Positions 51,928 through 61,105 of a stretch of DNA of 64,000 nt are shown one piece after another (position 1 is the stretch's first letter; each line of letters starts with the position of its first letter). The notes below the pieces were generated by a model, which made no database searches, was not told the origin of the DNA, and saw nothing but the letters and a program-made list of their open reading frames with translations. The position numbers were made by a program, and so were the translations under genes. Origin of the DNA: Natrialbaceae archaeon (lineage in GTDB: Archaea > Halobacteriota > Halobacteria > Halobacteriales > Natrialbaceae); the NCBI GenBank assembly GCA_003559215.1, contig PWMF01000034.1, forward strand, positions 1 through 64,000, read 5' to 3'.

Positions 51928-52078
51928 GCACCGTGAGGGAGATTTGAACCACGCGAAAACGGTCATCCTCGCTTCGCTCGGATGCTGCGTCCTCTCTCGT
52001 TCAAACGTCCCTGTATCGTTTTGCAGCAACAAGTAGTTCGCGCCGCTACGCGTCGCTCACTGGGTTGTTGCTCCAAAA
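51928..52078 (-). repeat. tRNA-Ser tail element, distal unit
   Basis: Bases 51928-51953 copy the tRNA-Ser 3' end (on +, GC[A]CCG[T]GAGGGAGATTTG), 24 of 26 bases identical to the proximal unit. An inverted T-arm copy GTTCAAACGTCCC is at 51999-52011. The hairpin between has stem CATCC/GGATG around CGCTTCG. A second hairpin, AGCAACAA/TTGTTGCT with flanking TTTTG/CAAAA, closes the unit. The region before it, 51790-51927, holds no gene. Confidence 0.72.
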
Positions 52079-52211
52079 GCGCCGAGAGGGAGATTTGAAC
52101 CACGGTCGTTCCGCTCGCTGCGCTCGCTTCTCTCCCTGGTTCAAACTCCCCGATATCGTTTTCAGCAGCACGGACGGCTCGCTACGCTCGTCGTTTTGTG
52201 CTGCTGAAAAG
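52079..52211 (-). repeat. tRNA-Ser tail element, proximal unit
   Basis: Bases 52079-52100 repeat exactly the first 22 bases of 3' end of tRNA-Ser as found at 52211-52232 (GCGCCGAGAGGGAGATTTGA is the shared start). GTTCAAACTCCC at 52139-52150 is the inverted T-arm copy. A GC-rich palindromic centre (CGCTCGCTGCGCTCG) lies between. A second hairpin, TTTTCAGCAGCAC/GTGCTGCTGAAAA with 13 paired bases, abuts the tRNA. Confidence 0.75.
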
Positions 52212-52296
52212 CGCCGAGAGGGAGATTTGAACTCCCGAGTCCGTGAGGACAGCAGATTTCGAATCTGCCGCCTTGGCCGGGCTAGGCTATCTCGGC
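52212..52296 (-). tRNA. tRNA-Ser (anticodon CGA)
   Basis: On the minus strand the 85-nt gene has acceptor stem GCCGAGA/TCTCGGC, anticodon stem GCAGA/TCTGC with loop TTCGAAA (anticodon CGA), a long variable arm and T-arm GGGAGTTCAAATCTCCC. No CCA is encoded. Class II shape and anticodon agree on Ser. The 3' end faces the two tail units and the lower-GC patch. Confidence 0.95.
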
Positions 52297-52421
52297 TCAC
52301 CCCTATCTACTGCGGTAACGTTTTTATCCGTTTCGAATCGTCGCGCCGTCTGGGAACCGCTGGCGTACGAACGTGACAGTCGGGCGAAAGACGTTTTACG
52401 CGAGCCTTCGAGGTCGACGCC

Positions 52422-53372
52422 ATGGACGTCACCCAGGCCAGCCGCGAGTGTTCGACAGTCCTCGAGGAGATCGGCGACGCCGTCGTCTGCGACCGCGCCT
52501 TCCTCGAGGAGATCCTCGTCGGCGTCGTCGGACGGGGCCACGTCCTCCTCGAGGACGTCCCTGGAACGGGGAAAACGCTGACGGCTCGCAGCGTCGCCAC
52601 CGCGCTCGGGCTCTCTTTCTCCCGGATCCAGTTCACGCCCGATCTGTTGCCGACCGACGTCACGGGCACGCACGTCTTCGACGAGCGCGATCGGAGCTTC
52701 GAATTCAACGAGGGGCCGCTGTTTGCCAACATCGTGCTCGCCGACGAGATCAACCGCGCGCCGCCGAAAACACAGGCGGCGCTGCTCGAGGCAATGGAGG
52801 AGGGCCAGGTCACCGTCGACGGCGAGACCCGCGCGCTCCCCGATCCGTTCTTCGTCATCGCAACGCAGAATCCCGTCGAGCAGGAGGGAACGTTCCCGCT
52901 TCCCGAGGCGCAGGTCGATCGCTTTCTCGTCAAGACGTCGATGGGGTACCCCGACGCCGAGGGCGAAGTCGAGCTGCTGCGACGGCGCGCGAGCCGCGAG
53001 GAGGGAAGTCCGACCGTCTCGACGGTGCTCGAGCCCGAAGAGATCGACGCGCTCCGACGAGTTCCGGAGACGGTTCGGGTCGAGGAAGATCTGCTCGAGT
53101 ACGTCGCCGCGCTCACCCGCGAGACGCGGACCGACGGCCGCGTCGAGGTCGGCGTCTCACCGCGGGGCACTCAGCGACTGTTCGAGGCCGCCCGCGCGTA
53201 CGCGGCGCTGGTCGGTCGGGAGTACGTCACTCCCGACGACATCAAGCGGGTCGCGAAGCCCGTCCTCGCCCACCGGCTCGTGTTGACACCCGACGCGACG
53301 GTCAACCGGGTCGAGAAGGCAGCGGTCGTCGAGAACGTCCTCGAGAGTGTTCCGGTACCGACCGTCGAGTAA
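52422..53372 (+). CDS. MoxR-family AAA+ ATPase
   Basis: This 316-residue MoxR ATPase has Walker A LLEDVPGTGKTLTARSVA, Walker B NIVLADEINRAPPKTQAALL, sensor 1 FFVIATQNPVEQEG and the C-terminal lid SPRGTQRLFEAARAYAALVGR. MoxR proteins act as chaperones for metal or VWA-domain partners, which are usually encoded next door; here the only following gene is a tiny membrane protein, then ppc on the other strand. The start is ATG 52422 (MDVTQASREC). Confidence 0.93.
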   Translation: MDVTQASRECSTVLEEIGDAVVCDRAFLEEILVGVVGRGHVLLEDVPGTGKTLTARSVATALGLSFSRIQFTPDLLPTDVTGTHVFDERDRSFEFNEGPLFANIVLADEINRAPPKTQAALLEAMEEGQVTVDGETRALPDPFFVIATQNPVEQEGTFPLPEAQVDRFLVKTSMGYPDAEGEVELLRRRASREEGSPTVSTVLEPEEIDALRRVPETVRVEEDLLEYVAALTRETRTDGRVEVGVSPRGTQRLFEAARAYAALVGREYVTPDDIKRVAKPVLAHRLVLTPDATVNRVEKAAVVENVLESVPVPTVE

Positions 53373-53404
53373 CGATAATCGAGGCCGCCCTCCAGCGGTT
53401 CGCG

Positions 53405-53542
53405 ATGGTCCTCGCGCTCGTCGGCGGTCTCGGTGCCGTTCTCCTGCTCTTGGCGCTGCCGGTCGGCGTCGCCGGAGTCTCCCTCGAGCTGTACCAGTTC
53501 CATCGCCTCGACCGAAACGAGCCGCCGGTTCGAGCGGAGTAG
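53405..53542 (+). CDS. Possible 45-residue single-helix membrane protein
   Basis: ATG 53405, 33 bp after the MoxR stop, opens MVLALVGGLGAVLLLLALPV and ends HRLDRNEPPVRAE. One strong hydrophobic segment is followed by a polar tail. It is too short for the ORF track in this frame. Many MoxR loci carry membrane partners, but this one is far smaller than those. The reading is plausible, not proven. Confidence 0.45.
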   Translation: MVLALVGGLGAVLLLLALPVGVAGVSLELYQFHRLDRNEPPVRAE

Positions 53543-53549
53543 CCGAGCG

Positions 53550-56240
53550 TTACCCGGTGTTCTTCATTCCGGCCGCGATCCCCTTCACGGTCAGCCGGAG
53601 GGTTCGCTCCTCGATGTCAGTACGATGGGTGCGATCGAGCAGGTAGACCTGCAGCAGGTTCAATGGGTCAACGTAGGGGTTGCGTCGCTCGAGGTTCTCG
53701 CCGAGCCAGTCGCGGGTGTGGAGTTCCTCGCGCTGGCCGATCGTCGTCACCAGCTCGGCCGCACGCTCGTACTCCTCGCTCAGTCGTGGGAAGAACCGCC
53801 CGCGGAGGTCGGCGTCGGCCATCCCGGCGTAGGTCTCGGCGATCTCGAGCTCGGTTCGGGACAGCGAGAGCGCGGCGTTGTCCAGCGTCGATCGGAAGAA
53901 GGCCCACTCGTCGTACATCTCCTGGAGGGTCTCCTCGGAGCCGCCGTCCTCGAGGTAGGCGTCGATCCCGCTCGCGAGGGCGTACCAGCCCGGCAGGATG
54001 CACCGCGACTGGGTCCACGAGAACACCCACGGGATCGCCCGCAGGTCCTCGACCGTGCGCTCGCCCGACCGCGAAGCTGGCCGGGAGCCGAGGTCGAGAT
54101 CCTCGATGACGGTGATCGGCGTCGCCTGCTCGAAGTACCGGACGAACCCCTCGCTCTCGAGGAGGTCGCGGTACTCCTGACGGGCGGCGTCGGCCATCGT
54201 CTCCATCGCCTCGATCCACTCCTCGTCGACCTTCTCCTCGGGCTGTTGCTCGGCGTAGAGGCGGGCTCGGAGCTGGGCGTTCAGCATCTGCTCGATGTTG
54301 CGCTCGGCGATCCTGGGATTGCCGTACTTCTCGGCGATCGCCTCGCCGTGTTCGGTGAACTTCACCTGGCCCGTCACCGTCGAGTTCGGCAGCGCGAGCA
54401 ACGCCTCGTTCATCGGCCCGCCGCCTCGCGAGATCGAGCCGCCGCGGCCGTGGAACAGCCGCATCGTCACGTCGTGGTCGTCACAGATCTCGCCCAGGCG
54501 GCGCTGGTTCTTGTACAGCGACCAGTTCGCGGCGAGGAAGCCGTTCTCCTTGTTCGAGTCGGAGTACCCCAGCATGATCTCCTGGGTCCGCCCGCGGGCA
54601 TCGAGAGCCTGGACGTAGGCCTCGTTCTCGAACAGCGTGCCCATGATCCGGCGGGCGCCCGAGAGGGCGTACTCGGTCTCGAGCAGCGGGACGATGTCGA
54701 GCCCGCAGTGTTCGGGCAGGGAGACGACGCCGGCCTGGTCGGCGAGGAAGAGTACCTCGAGGACGTGGCTCGGCTCCTCGGTCATCGAGATCGCGTAGGT
54801 GTCGATCGCGTGGACGCCGTACTCGGTCTGCCAGTCGCCGAGCTCGTCGAACAGCGTCAGCACCCGCTCGGAGTCCTCGGAGAGCCCCTCGGTATCGGTG
54901 AGGTCGATCACGGGATCGTCCTGGAGGACGGCGTCGGTCAGCAACTCGACGCGCTCGTCCTCGTCGAGCCCGTGGTAATCGATCCCCTCGCGCTCCAGCG
55001 CCGCGGCGATGGCGTCGGTATGTTTCTGCTGGTGGTCACGCAGGTCCATGCTGGCGAGCGAGAAGCCGAACGTGGCGACCCGCCGCCGGATCGGATCGAC
55101 GTGGGCGTCGACGACACTCTCGGCGCCGTTGTTCCGCAGGCTCTTGGCGACGACCTCGAGGTCCTCGAGGAGTTCGTCGACCTCCTCGTAGCCGCCCGGA
55201 CGAACGTCGCCGACCCGCGCCAGCCGCTCGCGCATGAGCTTGAGCTTCTGGCGGTAGGGTTCGCCGGGGTACCGGTCCTGAGCGGTGCGGGCGCTGCCGG
55301 GCAGCAGCTCCCGGTCGTCCTCGAGGCTGGCCTCGAACTCCGAGCCGACGTCGATTCGGCTGCCGTCCTGGCTCAGCACGCCCGAGAGCCGCTTAAGCTG
55401 GGTACGGTACTGCTCGAGGACGACCTCCCGCTGGCGATCGAGCGTGTTGGCGGTCACCTCCGGAGTCACGTAGGGGTTACCGTCGCGGTCGCTGCCGGCC
55501 CACGAGCGGAACTCGAACAGCTTGGGAATGTCGAGACTGTGGCCGACCGCCTCGTCGATGGCGTCGTCGAGTTCGTCGTACACCTCGCCGACGACGTCGA
55601 ACAGCGTGTTCTCTAAGTACCACTGGACGTTGCGGGCCTCGTCGGCGACTTCGGGCTGGCGCTTTCGCACCTGTGGAGTCTGCCAAAGGCTCGTTACCTC
55701 CGCGTCGATGTCCCGCCAGACCTGGTCGCGCTCCTTGTCGGTCAGCAGCCGCTCGTCGAGCGTCTCGAGGTGGGTCGCGATCGCCCGCAGCTTCGATTTG
55801 ACCGTCTTGCGCCGGGCCTCGGTCGGGTGGGCGGTGAACGTCGGCTCGATCAGTACGTCGTCGAGGACCTGCTGGACCGTCTCGACGTCGGTTTCGGCGA
55901 GCTCGGCCGCAGCCGTCTCGAGGCTGTCCTCGAGGGTCTCTTCCTGGGAACCTGTTCGGATCGAGCGCACGCGCTCGCGCTCTTCGGCGAGGTTGATCAG
56001 CTCGAAGTACGTGGTGAACGCCCTGGCGACGACCCGCTGCTGGTGGGGCGAGAGGTTGTTAAGCTCGGTCGCGAGCGAGTCCCGCGACTCGAGGTCGCCT
56101 GCCCGGTAGTCGATCGCGGTCGTCCGACAGGACTCGACCGTCTCGAACGCCCGTCGCGAGGTCTGGTCCTCGAGCACGTCTCCTAGAAGCGTCCCGAGTT
56201 CGCGAACGTCCTGGCGCACAGTCCTGTTATGCAGTGTCAT
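53550..56240 (-). CDS. ppc: Phosphoenolpyruvate carboxylase
   Basis: This 896-residue, bacterial-type PEP carboxylase fixes bicarbonate onto PEP to give oxaloacetate. Catalytic blocks are FTAHPTEARRKTVKSKL (His), GSDRDGNPYVTPEVT, MLGYSDSNKENGFLAANW and LFHGRGGSISRGGGP; the C terminus ends IAAGMKNTG as usual. The start at cat 56238-56240 (MTLHNRTVRQDV) fits a TTTTTAACC box about 26 bp upstream on the minus strand; the track's 57 extra residues precede that box. With malic enzyme it makes a C3/C4 cycle. Confidence 0.96.
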   Translation of the reverse strand: MTLHNRTVRQDVRELGTLLGDVLEDQTSRRAFETVESCRTTAIDYRAGDLESRDSLATELNNLSPHQQRVVARAFTTYFELINLAEERERVRSIRTGSQEETLEDSLETAAAELAETDVETVQQVLDDVLIEPTFTAHPTEARRKTVKSKLRAIATHLETLDERLLTDKERDQVWRDIDAEVTSLWQTPQVRKRQPEVADEARNVQWYLENTLFDVVGEVYDELDDAIDEAVGHSLDIPKLFEFRSWAGSDRDGNPYVTPEVTANTLDRQREVVLEQYRTQLKRLSGVLSQDGSRIDVGSEFEASLEDDRELLPGSARTAQDRYPGEPYRQKLKLMRERLARVGDVRPGGYEEVDELLEDLEVVAKSLRNNGAESVVDAHVDPIRRRVATFGFSLASMDLRDHQQKHTDAIAAALEREGIDYHGLDEDERVELLTDAVLQDDPVIDLTDTEGLSEDSERVLTLFDELGDWQTEYGVHAIDTYAISMTEEPSHVLEVLFLADQAGVVSLPEHCGLDIVPLLETEYALSGARRIMGTLFENEAYVQALDARGRTQEIMLGYSDSNKENGFLAANWSLYKNQRRLGEICDDHDVTMRLFHGRGGSISRGGGPMNEALLALPNSTVTGQVKFTEHGEAIAEKYGNPRIAERNIEQMLNAQLRARLYAEQQPEEKVDEEWIEAMETMADAARQEYRDLLESEGFVRYFEQATPITVIEDLDLGSRPASRSGERTVEDLRAIPWVFSWTQSRCILPGWYALASGIDAYLEDGGSEETLQEMYDEWAFFRSTLDNAALSLSRTELEIAETYAGMADADLRGRFFPRLSEEYERAAELVTTIGQREELHTRDWLGENLERRNPYVDPLNLLQVYLLDRTHRTDIEERTLRLTVKGIAAGMKNTG

Positions 56241-56832
56241 TACAGGGTCGTACGGACTACGGGTTAAAAATCCCCATCCAGTCCCGAAACCTTGCCTCAC
56301 GCATCTTTTTCCCTGATAGTTATGCCGATCAGAACGGGTCGGACGGATCCTCGAGCGACGGATCGATCCGCCTCGAGCGCCGTCGCTTTGACGTCCACCG
56401 AAGGAGATCATCCCGATCGCGTCACTGGTATATATCCTGATCAGATACCGTAAGCATAGAATATCATAAGAGTAGACCGAAGATCCAGATACAGCAGTTC
56501 CGACCGATCTACACGTTTAGCTCCCTCTACTACCTCTCTTCTTTGTTCAGCGTAGTTTATGAGATGTGTTAATTCGTTACCGATCCCATAGGGAGAGGCG
56601 TTTATACTAGATAAAATGATCGTATCTTAGTGCGGTAGTTATACCACACAGCCGATTCGATCGCACGAGTTAATTACGAACGTACCTGCGTAATAACAGA
56701 ATTTTCATAGTAAAATAATTAGGCGGTAGACAGATTGTGGATCGGGTCGGACGACGCCAGGAACGACTCCTGTGAGCGGCGCGTGAGAGAGCCGCGTTCC
56801 GGTCGAGTCCTGTCGACCGGCGAGCCGTCCCT
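56241..56832 (-). other. AT-rich intergenic region between ppc and etfA
   Basis: This 590-bp gap is the longest gene-free DNA in the window. From about 56440 to 56740 it is far below the genome's GC level, with stop codons in all frames, several TATA-like words (TTTATACTAG, TTATACC, TTAATTACG) and only weak inverted repeats such as TTACG/CGTAA. The part next to ppc carries its promoter. I see no ORF, tRNA or clear structured RNA. Confidence 0.6.
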
Positions 56833-57807
56833 TCACTTCGCGTCGCGAACGGCTTCGTTCAGTTCCGGAACGACCTCGTGGAGGTCACCGATCACGGCCC
56901 AGTCGGCCTTCTGGACGATCGCCGCCTCGGGATCCGTGTTGATCGCGAGCAGCGTATCCGCGCCCTTGCAGCCGACCATATGCTGAACCGCGCCGCTGAT
57001 GCCGCAGGCGATGTAGACGTCCGGGCTGATCTTCGCGCCGGTCTGTCCGACCTGGTCGTCGTGGGGGCGCCACCCCTCGTTAACCGCGGCTCGAGAGGCC
57101 CCAACCGTTCCGCCCAGCAGCGCCGCCAGCTCCTCGAGCTGGTCGTAGTCCTCGGCGCTGCCCACGCCCCGGCCGCCGCTGACGACGACCCGGGCCTCGC
57201 CCAGCGGGATCCCCTCCTCGTCGCCCATCTCGACGCGATCTACCTGCACCGAGAACCGATCGTCCTCGAGTTCGGGCTCGAACGTCGAAACCGACGGTTC
57301 CGTCGGCGACGCGGCGGGTTCGATCGGGAACTCGTGTTCAGCAGCCGTCAGTAGTTTGTGCTCGCCCTCGAGGCGGGCGTGCTCGATCAGGCTGCCGCCC
57401 CAGCGGTTGCGCTGCAGTTCGTAAGCGCCGTCGTCGGCGACCTCGGCCGCGAGACAGTTCGTCGCCAGCGGCGCGTCGAGGGAGGCGCCGACGCGGGCCA
57501 GCACCTCGCGGCCGCGGTCGGTGCCCGGCGCCGTGATCGTCTCCGCCTCGCGCTCGGACGCGAGCTGGACGACGCTCTCGGCCCAGGCGTCGGGCGCGTA
57601 GCGCTCGAGGCGGTCGTGAGCGATGCGGTGGACCGCTTCGACGCCGTGATCGCCGAGGTCGTCGCCTAGCGCGTCGGCCCCGTCGCCGAAGGCGACGGCC
57701 TCGAGCGGCTGACCCTCTGCGGTCGCCAGCTCGCGGGCCATCGCGAGCGACTCGAGTGAGGTCTCCTCGGGCGCGCCGCCGTCGTGTTCGACGAGCGCGA
57801 GGATCAT
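56833..57807 (-). CDS. etfA: Electron transfer flavoprotein alpha subunit
   Basis: The 324-residue protein is an ETF alpha chain: ITAPGTDRGREVLARVGASL, RNRWGGSLIEHARLEGEHKL, EARVVVSGGRGVGSAEDYDQL and the FAD-binding DQVGQTGAKISPDVYIACGI with DTLLAINTDPEAAI. Its length is normal, unlike the 520-residue FixB at 42 kb. The start overlaps the etfB stop by 4 bp. With the upstream flavoprotein dehydrogenase it takes electrons from methyl-group oxidation. Confidence 0.95.
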   Translation of the reverse strand: MILALVEHDGGAPEETSLESLAMARELATAEGQPLEAVAFGDGADALGDDLGDHGVEAVHRIAHDRLERYAPDAWAESVVQLASEREAETITAPGTDRGREVLARVGASLDAPLATNCLAAEVADDGAYELQRNRWGGSLIEHARLEGEHKLLTAAEHEFPIEPAASPTEPSVSTFEPELEDDRFSVQVDRVEMGDEEGIPLGEARVVVSGGRGVGSAEDYDQLEELAALLGGTVGASRAAVNEGWRPHDDQVGQTGAKISPDVYIACGISGAVQHMVGCKGADTLLAINTDPEAAIVQKADWAVIGDLHEVVPELNEAVRDAK

Positions 57808-58571
57808 ACGACCTCCACCTCCTCGGCGAGAATCTCGACGATTTCGGGCACCGCATCCGGTCCCTCGCCCAGGATCTCCGCGGGCGAGTCGTCGGTCTCG
57901 GGCGCCTCCAGGCGGACCTTCTCGAGGCCGCCCGGCCTCGTCTCGGCCCGGGGCTCCATGCTCTCGATCTCCTGGCGCCGGGCCTGCATCTTGGCCCGCA
58001 TCGAGGCGTAGCGGGGCTCATTGAGCCCTTCCTTGACGGTGACGACGGCTGGCAGGTCGACCTCGTACACCTCTTCGCCGCCAGAGATCTCGCGTTTCGC
58101 GATCGCGGTACCGTCCTCGATTTCGAGGTCCTTGACCCCGGTGACACAGGGGTACCCCAGTTCGTTCGCGACGCGGACGCCAACCTGGTAGTTGGCCGCG
58201 TCGGCCGACTCGTTGCCGAACAGCAGCAGGTCGAACCCATCGTCGTCGAGCCGACCGATTCCGTCGGCGATCGCGTCCGCGGTCGCCCGCGGCGACCACT
58301 CCTCCTCGTCGGTCTCGAGCAGCGTCGCCTCGTCGGCCTGCATGGCCAGTCCCGTTCGGAGCTGCTCGTCCGCCTCGGGTGGGCCGAGGGTGAGGACGTG
58401 GGTCGAGCCGCCGTGGGTCTCGACCTGCGCGACCGCTTCCTCGATCGCACACTCCTCGTGGGGGCTCATCGTAAAGCCCAGCCCACTCGCGTCGATTCGC
58501 TGCTCGTCCTCGGTGAGGACGATCTTGGCGCCCGTGTTCGGGACGCGTTTGATACAGGCGAGTACGTTCAT
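57804..58571 (-). CDS. etfB: Electron transfer flavoprotein beta subunit
   Basis: The 255-residue protein starts MNVLACIKRVPNTGAKIVLT and carries SPHEECAIEEAVAQVETHGG, DLLLFGNESADAANYQVGVR and LPAVVTVKEGLNEPRYASMR, all ETF beta blocks. The start is cat 58569-58571; the track's 748-aa ORF is antisense before that. It begins 2 bases after the stop of the dehydrogenase gene, so dehydrogenase-etfB-etfA form one operon. Confidence 0.95.
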   Translation of the reverse strand: MNVLACIKRVPNTGAKIVLTEDEQRIDASGLGFTMSPHEECAIEEAVAQVETHGGSTHVLTLGPPEADEQLRTGLAMQADEATLLETDEEEWSPRATADAIADGIGRLDDDGFDLLLFGNESADAANYQVGVRVANELGYPCVTGVKDLEIEDGTAIAKREISGGEEVYEVDLPAVVTVKEGLNEPRYASMRAKMQARRQEIESMEPRAETRPGGLEKVRLEAPETDDSPAEILGEGPDAVPEIVEILAEEVEVV

Positions 58572-58573
58572 CG

Positions 58574-61105
58574 TTAGCTCCGGATGCGGTCGTTCTCGGG
58601 GTCGAACAGCGGCTCGCTGCCGGCGACCTCGACGGTAACGGGATACTGCTGGCCCATGTACTCGACCGCGAGCTCTCGGCCCTCCTCGGCGTACTCCGGC
58701 GGGAGGTACGCCATCAGGAGGTGTTTCCCGACGGTCGGGCCGGTTCCCGCGCTGGTGACGTAGGACTCGCGGCCCTCCTCGTCGACGATCACCTCGCCGT
58801 CGTCGTCCAGGACGGGCTCGCCGCCGAGCATGAATCGGGGCTCGCCGCCGTCGGGCGCGTGGTCGGCCACGGAGAGGGTACACAGCGTCGCCGCGTTCTC
58901 GGTCTCGACGGCCTCCGCGTAGGCGTCCTTCCCGACGAAGTCGGCGTCCTTGATGCCGTGGAACGAAAGCCCGGCCTCCGAGGGGTCGTACTCGAGTTCG
59001 AGCTCGTGGCCGTGGAGGCGGTACCCCTTCTCCATGCGGCCGGTGGTGCCGTAGACGCCCATCCCGACGGGACGGATGTCGTGGTCCTCGCCGGCCTCCT
59101 CGATCAGGTCCCAGAGCCGTCGGCCCTGGCCCATCGGTGCGTAGAGCTCCCAGCCGCGCTCGCCGACGTACGACAGCCGCATCGCCCAGGCGTCGACCTC
59201 GCCGACGGTGACCTCCTGGGCGGTGTAGGGCGGAAACGCCTCGTGGGAGACGTCCTCCTCGGCGGCCGACTGGAGTACCTCGCGCGCGTTCGGTCCCCAG
59301 ACGCCCAGCGTACACAGCGACTCGGAGTTGTCGATCATCGTGACGTCGGCGTCCGCAGGAACGTGGCTTCCGAACCAGGCCCGGTCGGAGCCCGCGGCGG
59401 CCCCGCCCGTGATCAGCCGGAAGTGATCGGGTCCGAGTCGGGCGATCGTCAGGTCCGAGACGAAGCCGCCGTTTTCCGCCAGGATCGGCGTGTACACCGT
59501 CTTCCCGACGTCGACGTCGATCCGGCCGACCGCCATTCCCTCGAGGAATCCGCAGGCGTCCTCGCCCCGGAAGTCGAAGATGCCGAAACCCATGTCCCCG
59601 ACCATCGCGACCTCGTCGCGCATGTGGAGGTGTTCGGCCAGGATAATCGGCGACCACCACCGCGAGTCCCACTCGTTGGGCCGTCGCAGGTCCTCGAGCT
59701 CCTCGTCGTAGCGCTCGAGGAGGTCCTCGTTGGACTCGTACCACTGGGGACGCTCCCAGCCGGCGGCCTCGAAGAACCGGGCACCGAGATCGTCCTGGCG
59801 GTCGTAGAACGGGCTGGTCCGTAGCGGACGGGAGCTCTGCCACTGCTCGTGGGGGTGGACGATGCCGTAGATCTTCTGGAACCCCTCGTGGGCGCGGTTC
59901 TTGACGAACCGCCTCGAGGTGCCGTACTCGTAGAAGCGGTTGACGTCCGAGCCGTGGAGGTCGATATCGGACCAGCCACGGGTCATCCACTGGGCGACAG
60001 CCTCGCCGACCGCGGGGGCCTCCTTGATCCAGACCGCGGCGCAGGACCACAGCCCCTCGACGTCCTGGAGCGGGCCCAGCAGCGGGGCGCCGTCGGGGGT
60101 GACCGACAGCAGCCCGTCGATCTCGTGTCGGACGCCAGCCTCGGGGTCGTCGAGCAGTTCGGGAACCATCTCGAGGGCGTCGTGCATCGACTGTTCGAAC
60201 GCGTCGTCGGTCAGCGGCGGCTGCGTCGGCGACAGCGGCGCCTCGTCGATCGAGGGGATCTCGTCGACGTCCCAGAGAATCGGGCGGTGCTGGTAGGAGC
60301 CGACCTCGAGGTCGTTGCCGTGCTGGCGCTCGTACATCTGGGTGTCCATGTCGCGGAGGACCGGGAAGGAGATCTCGCCCTCGTAGTCCTCGAAAAACGA
60401 GATCGGGCCGACGCTGACCATCTGGTGGACCGCCGGCGTCAGCGGGATCTCGACGCCGGCCATCGCGGCGATCTTCGGGCTCCAGAGCCCGCAGGCGATG
60501 GCGACCTCGTCGGCCTCGACGGTGCCCCGATCGGTCTCGACCGCGCTGATCGCGCCGTCCTCGACGTGGAGGTCGAGTACCGCCGTGTTCGGCGACACCG
60601 TCAGTCCGCCGTCGGTGTACTCGTCGGCGCGCGCCCGCATCACCTCGCCGGCCCGCAGCGGGTCACAGGTCCCCGCACCCGGGCTGTAGAACCCGCCCTC
60701 GATCAGGTCGGTGTTAGCGTACGGCACCATCTCCTCGACCTCCTCGACCGAGAGCAGCCGCCCGGGCTCGCCCCAGGCCTTCGCGGACTGGACGCGGCGT
60801 TCGAGCTCCGCCATGCGCTCTTCGGTCCGGGCGACCTCGATTCCCCCGCTGTTGGTGAAGGTGTCCATGTCCTCGTACTGCTCGATGCTCCGACGGGTGA
60901 GGTGGGTTATCTCCTTGGAGTGTTCGACCGGCATCAGGAAGTTCGACGCGTGACCGGTCGAGCCGCCGGGATCCGGCAGCGGACCCTTGTCCAGCAACAG
61001 GATGTCCTCCCGACCCTGCTTCGCGAGGTGGTACGCGAGACTGTTGCCGACGACTCCCGCACCGATGACGACGGTGCCCGCACTCGAGGGGAACGCGTCG
61101 CTCAT
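58574..61105 (-). CDS. Dimethylglycine/sarcosine dehydrogenase-like flavoprotein
   Basis: The 843-residue protein has the DMGDH/SARDH layout. Residues 10-370 are an FAD-binding DAO domain (TVVIGAGVVGNSLAYHLAKQ, GGSTGHASNFLMPVEHSKEI), followed by an FAO_M linker, then a glycine-cleavage T-type folate domain (VYTPILAENGGFVSDLTIAR; LSYVGERGWELYAP) and its C-terminal barrel. Such enzymes oxidise N-methyl groups and hand the carbon to tetrahydrofolate. STGHAS holds the His often used for covalent FAD. The exact substrate is open: dimethylglycine, sarcosine or a relative. Confidence 0.92.
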   Translation of the reverse strand: MSDAFPSSAGTVVIGAGVVGNSLAYHLAKQGREDILLLDKGPLPDPGGSTGHASNFLMPVEHSKEITHLTRRSIEQYEDMDTFTNSGGIEVARTEERMAELERRVQSAKAWGEPGRLLSVEEVEEMVPYANTDLIEGGFYSPGAGTCDPLRAGEVMRARADEYTDGGLTVSPNTAVLDLHVEDGAISAVETDRGTVEADEVAIACGLWSPKIAAMAGVEIPLTPAVHQMVSVGPISFFEDYEGEISFPVLRDMDTQMYERQHGNDLEVGSYQHRPILWDVDEIPSIDEAPLSPTQPPLTDDAFEQSMHDALEMVPELLDDPEAGVRHEIDGLLSVTPDGAPLLGPLQDVEGLWSCAAVWIKEAPAVGEAVAQWMTRGWSDIDLHGSDVNRFYEYGTSRRFVKNRAHEGFQKIYGIVHPHEQWQSSRPLRTSPFYDRQDDLGARFFEAAGWERPQWYESNEDLLERYDEELEDLRRPNEWDSRWWSPIILAEHLHMRDEVAMVGDMGFGIFDFRGEDACGFLEGMAVGRIDVDVGKTVYTPILAENGGFVSDLTIARLGPDHFRLITGGAAAGSDRAWFGSHVPADADVTMIDNSESLCTLGVWGPNAREVLQSAAEEDVSHEAFPPYTAQEVTVGEVDAWAMRLSYVGERGWELYAPMGQGRRLWDLIEEAGEDHDIRPVGMGVYGTTGRMEKGYRLHGHELELEYDPSEAGLSFHGIKDADFVGKDAYAEAVETENAATLCTLSVADHAPDGGEPRFMLGGEPVLDDDGEVIVDEEGRESYVTSAGTGPTVGKHLLMAYLPPEYAEEGRELAVEYMGQQYPVTVEVAGSEPLFDPENDRIRS

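Noticed and set aside
53433-55616. 727-aa plus-strand ORF
   Set aside because: Val/Leu/Asp-rich antisense of ppc, whose catalytic motifs are all on the minus strand.
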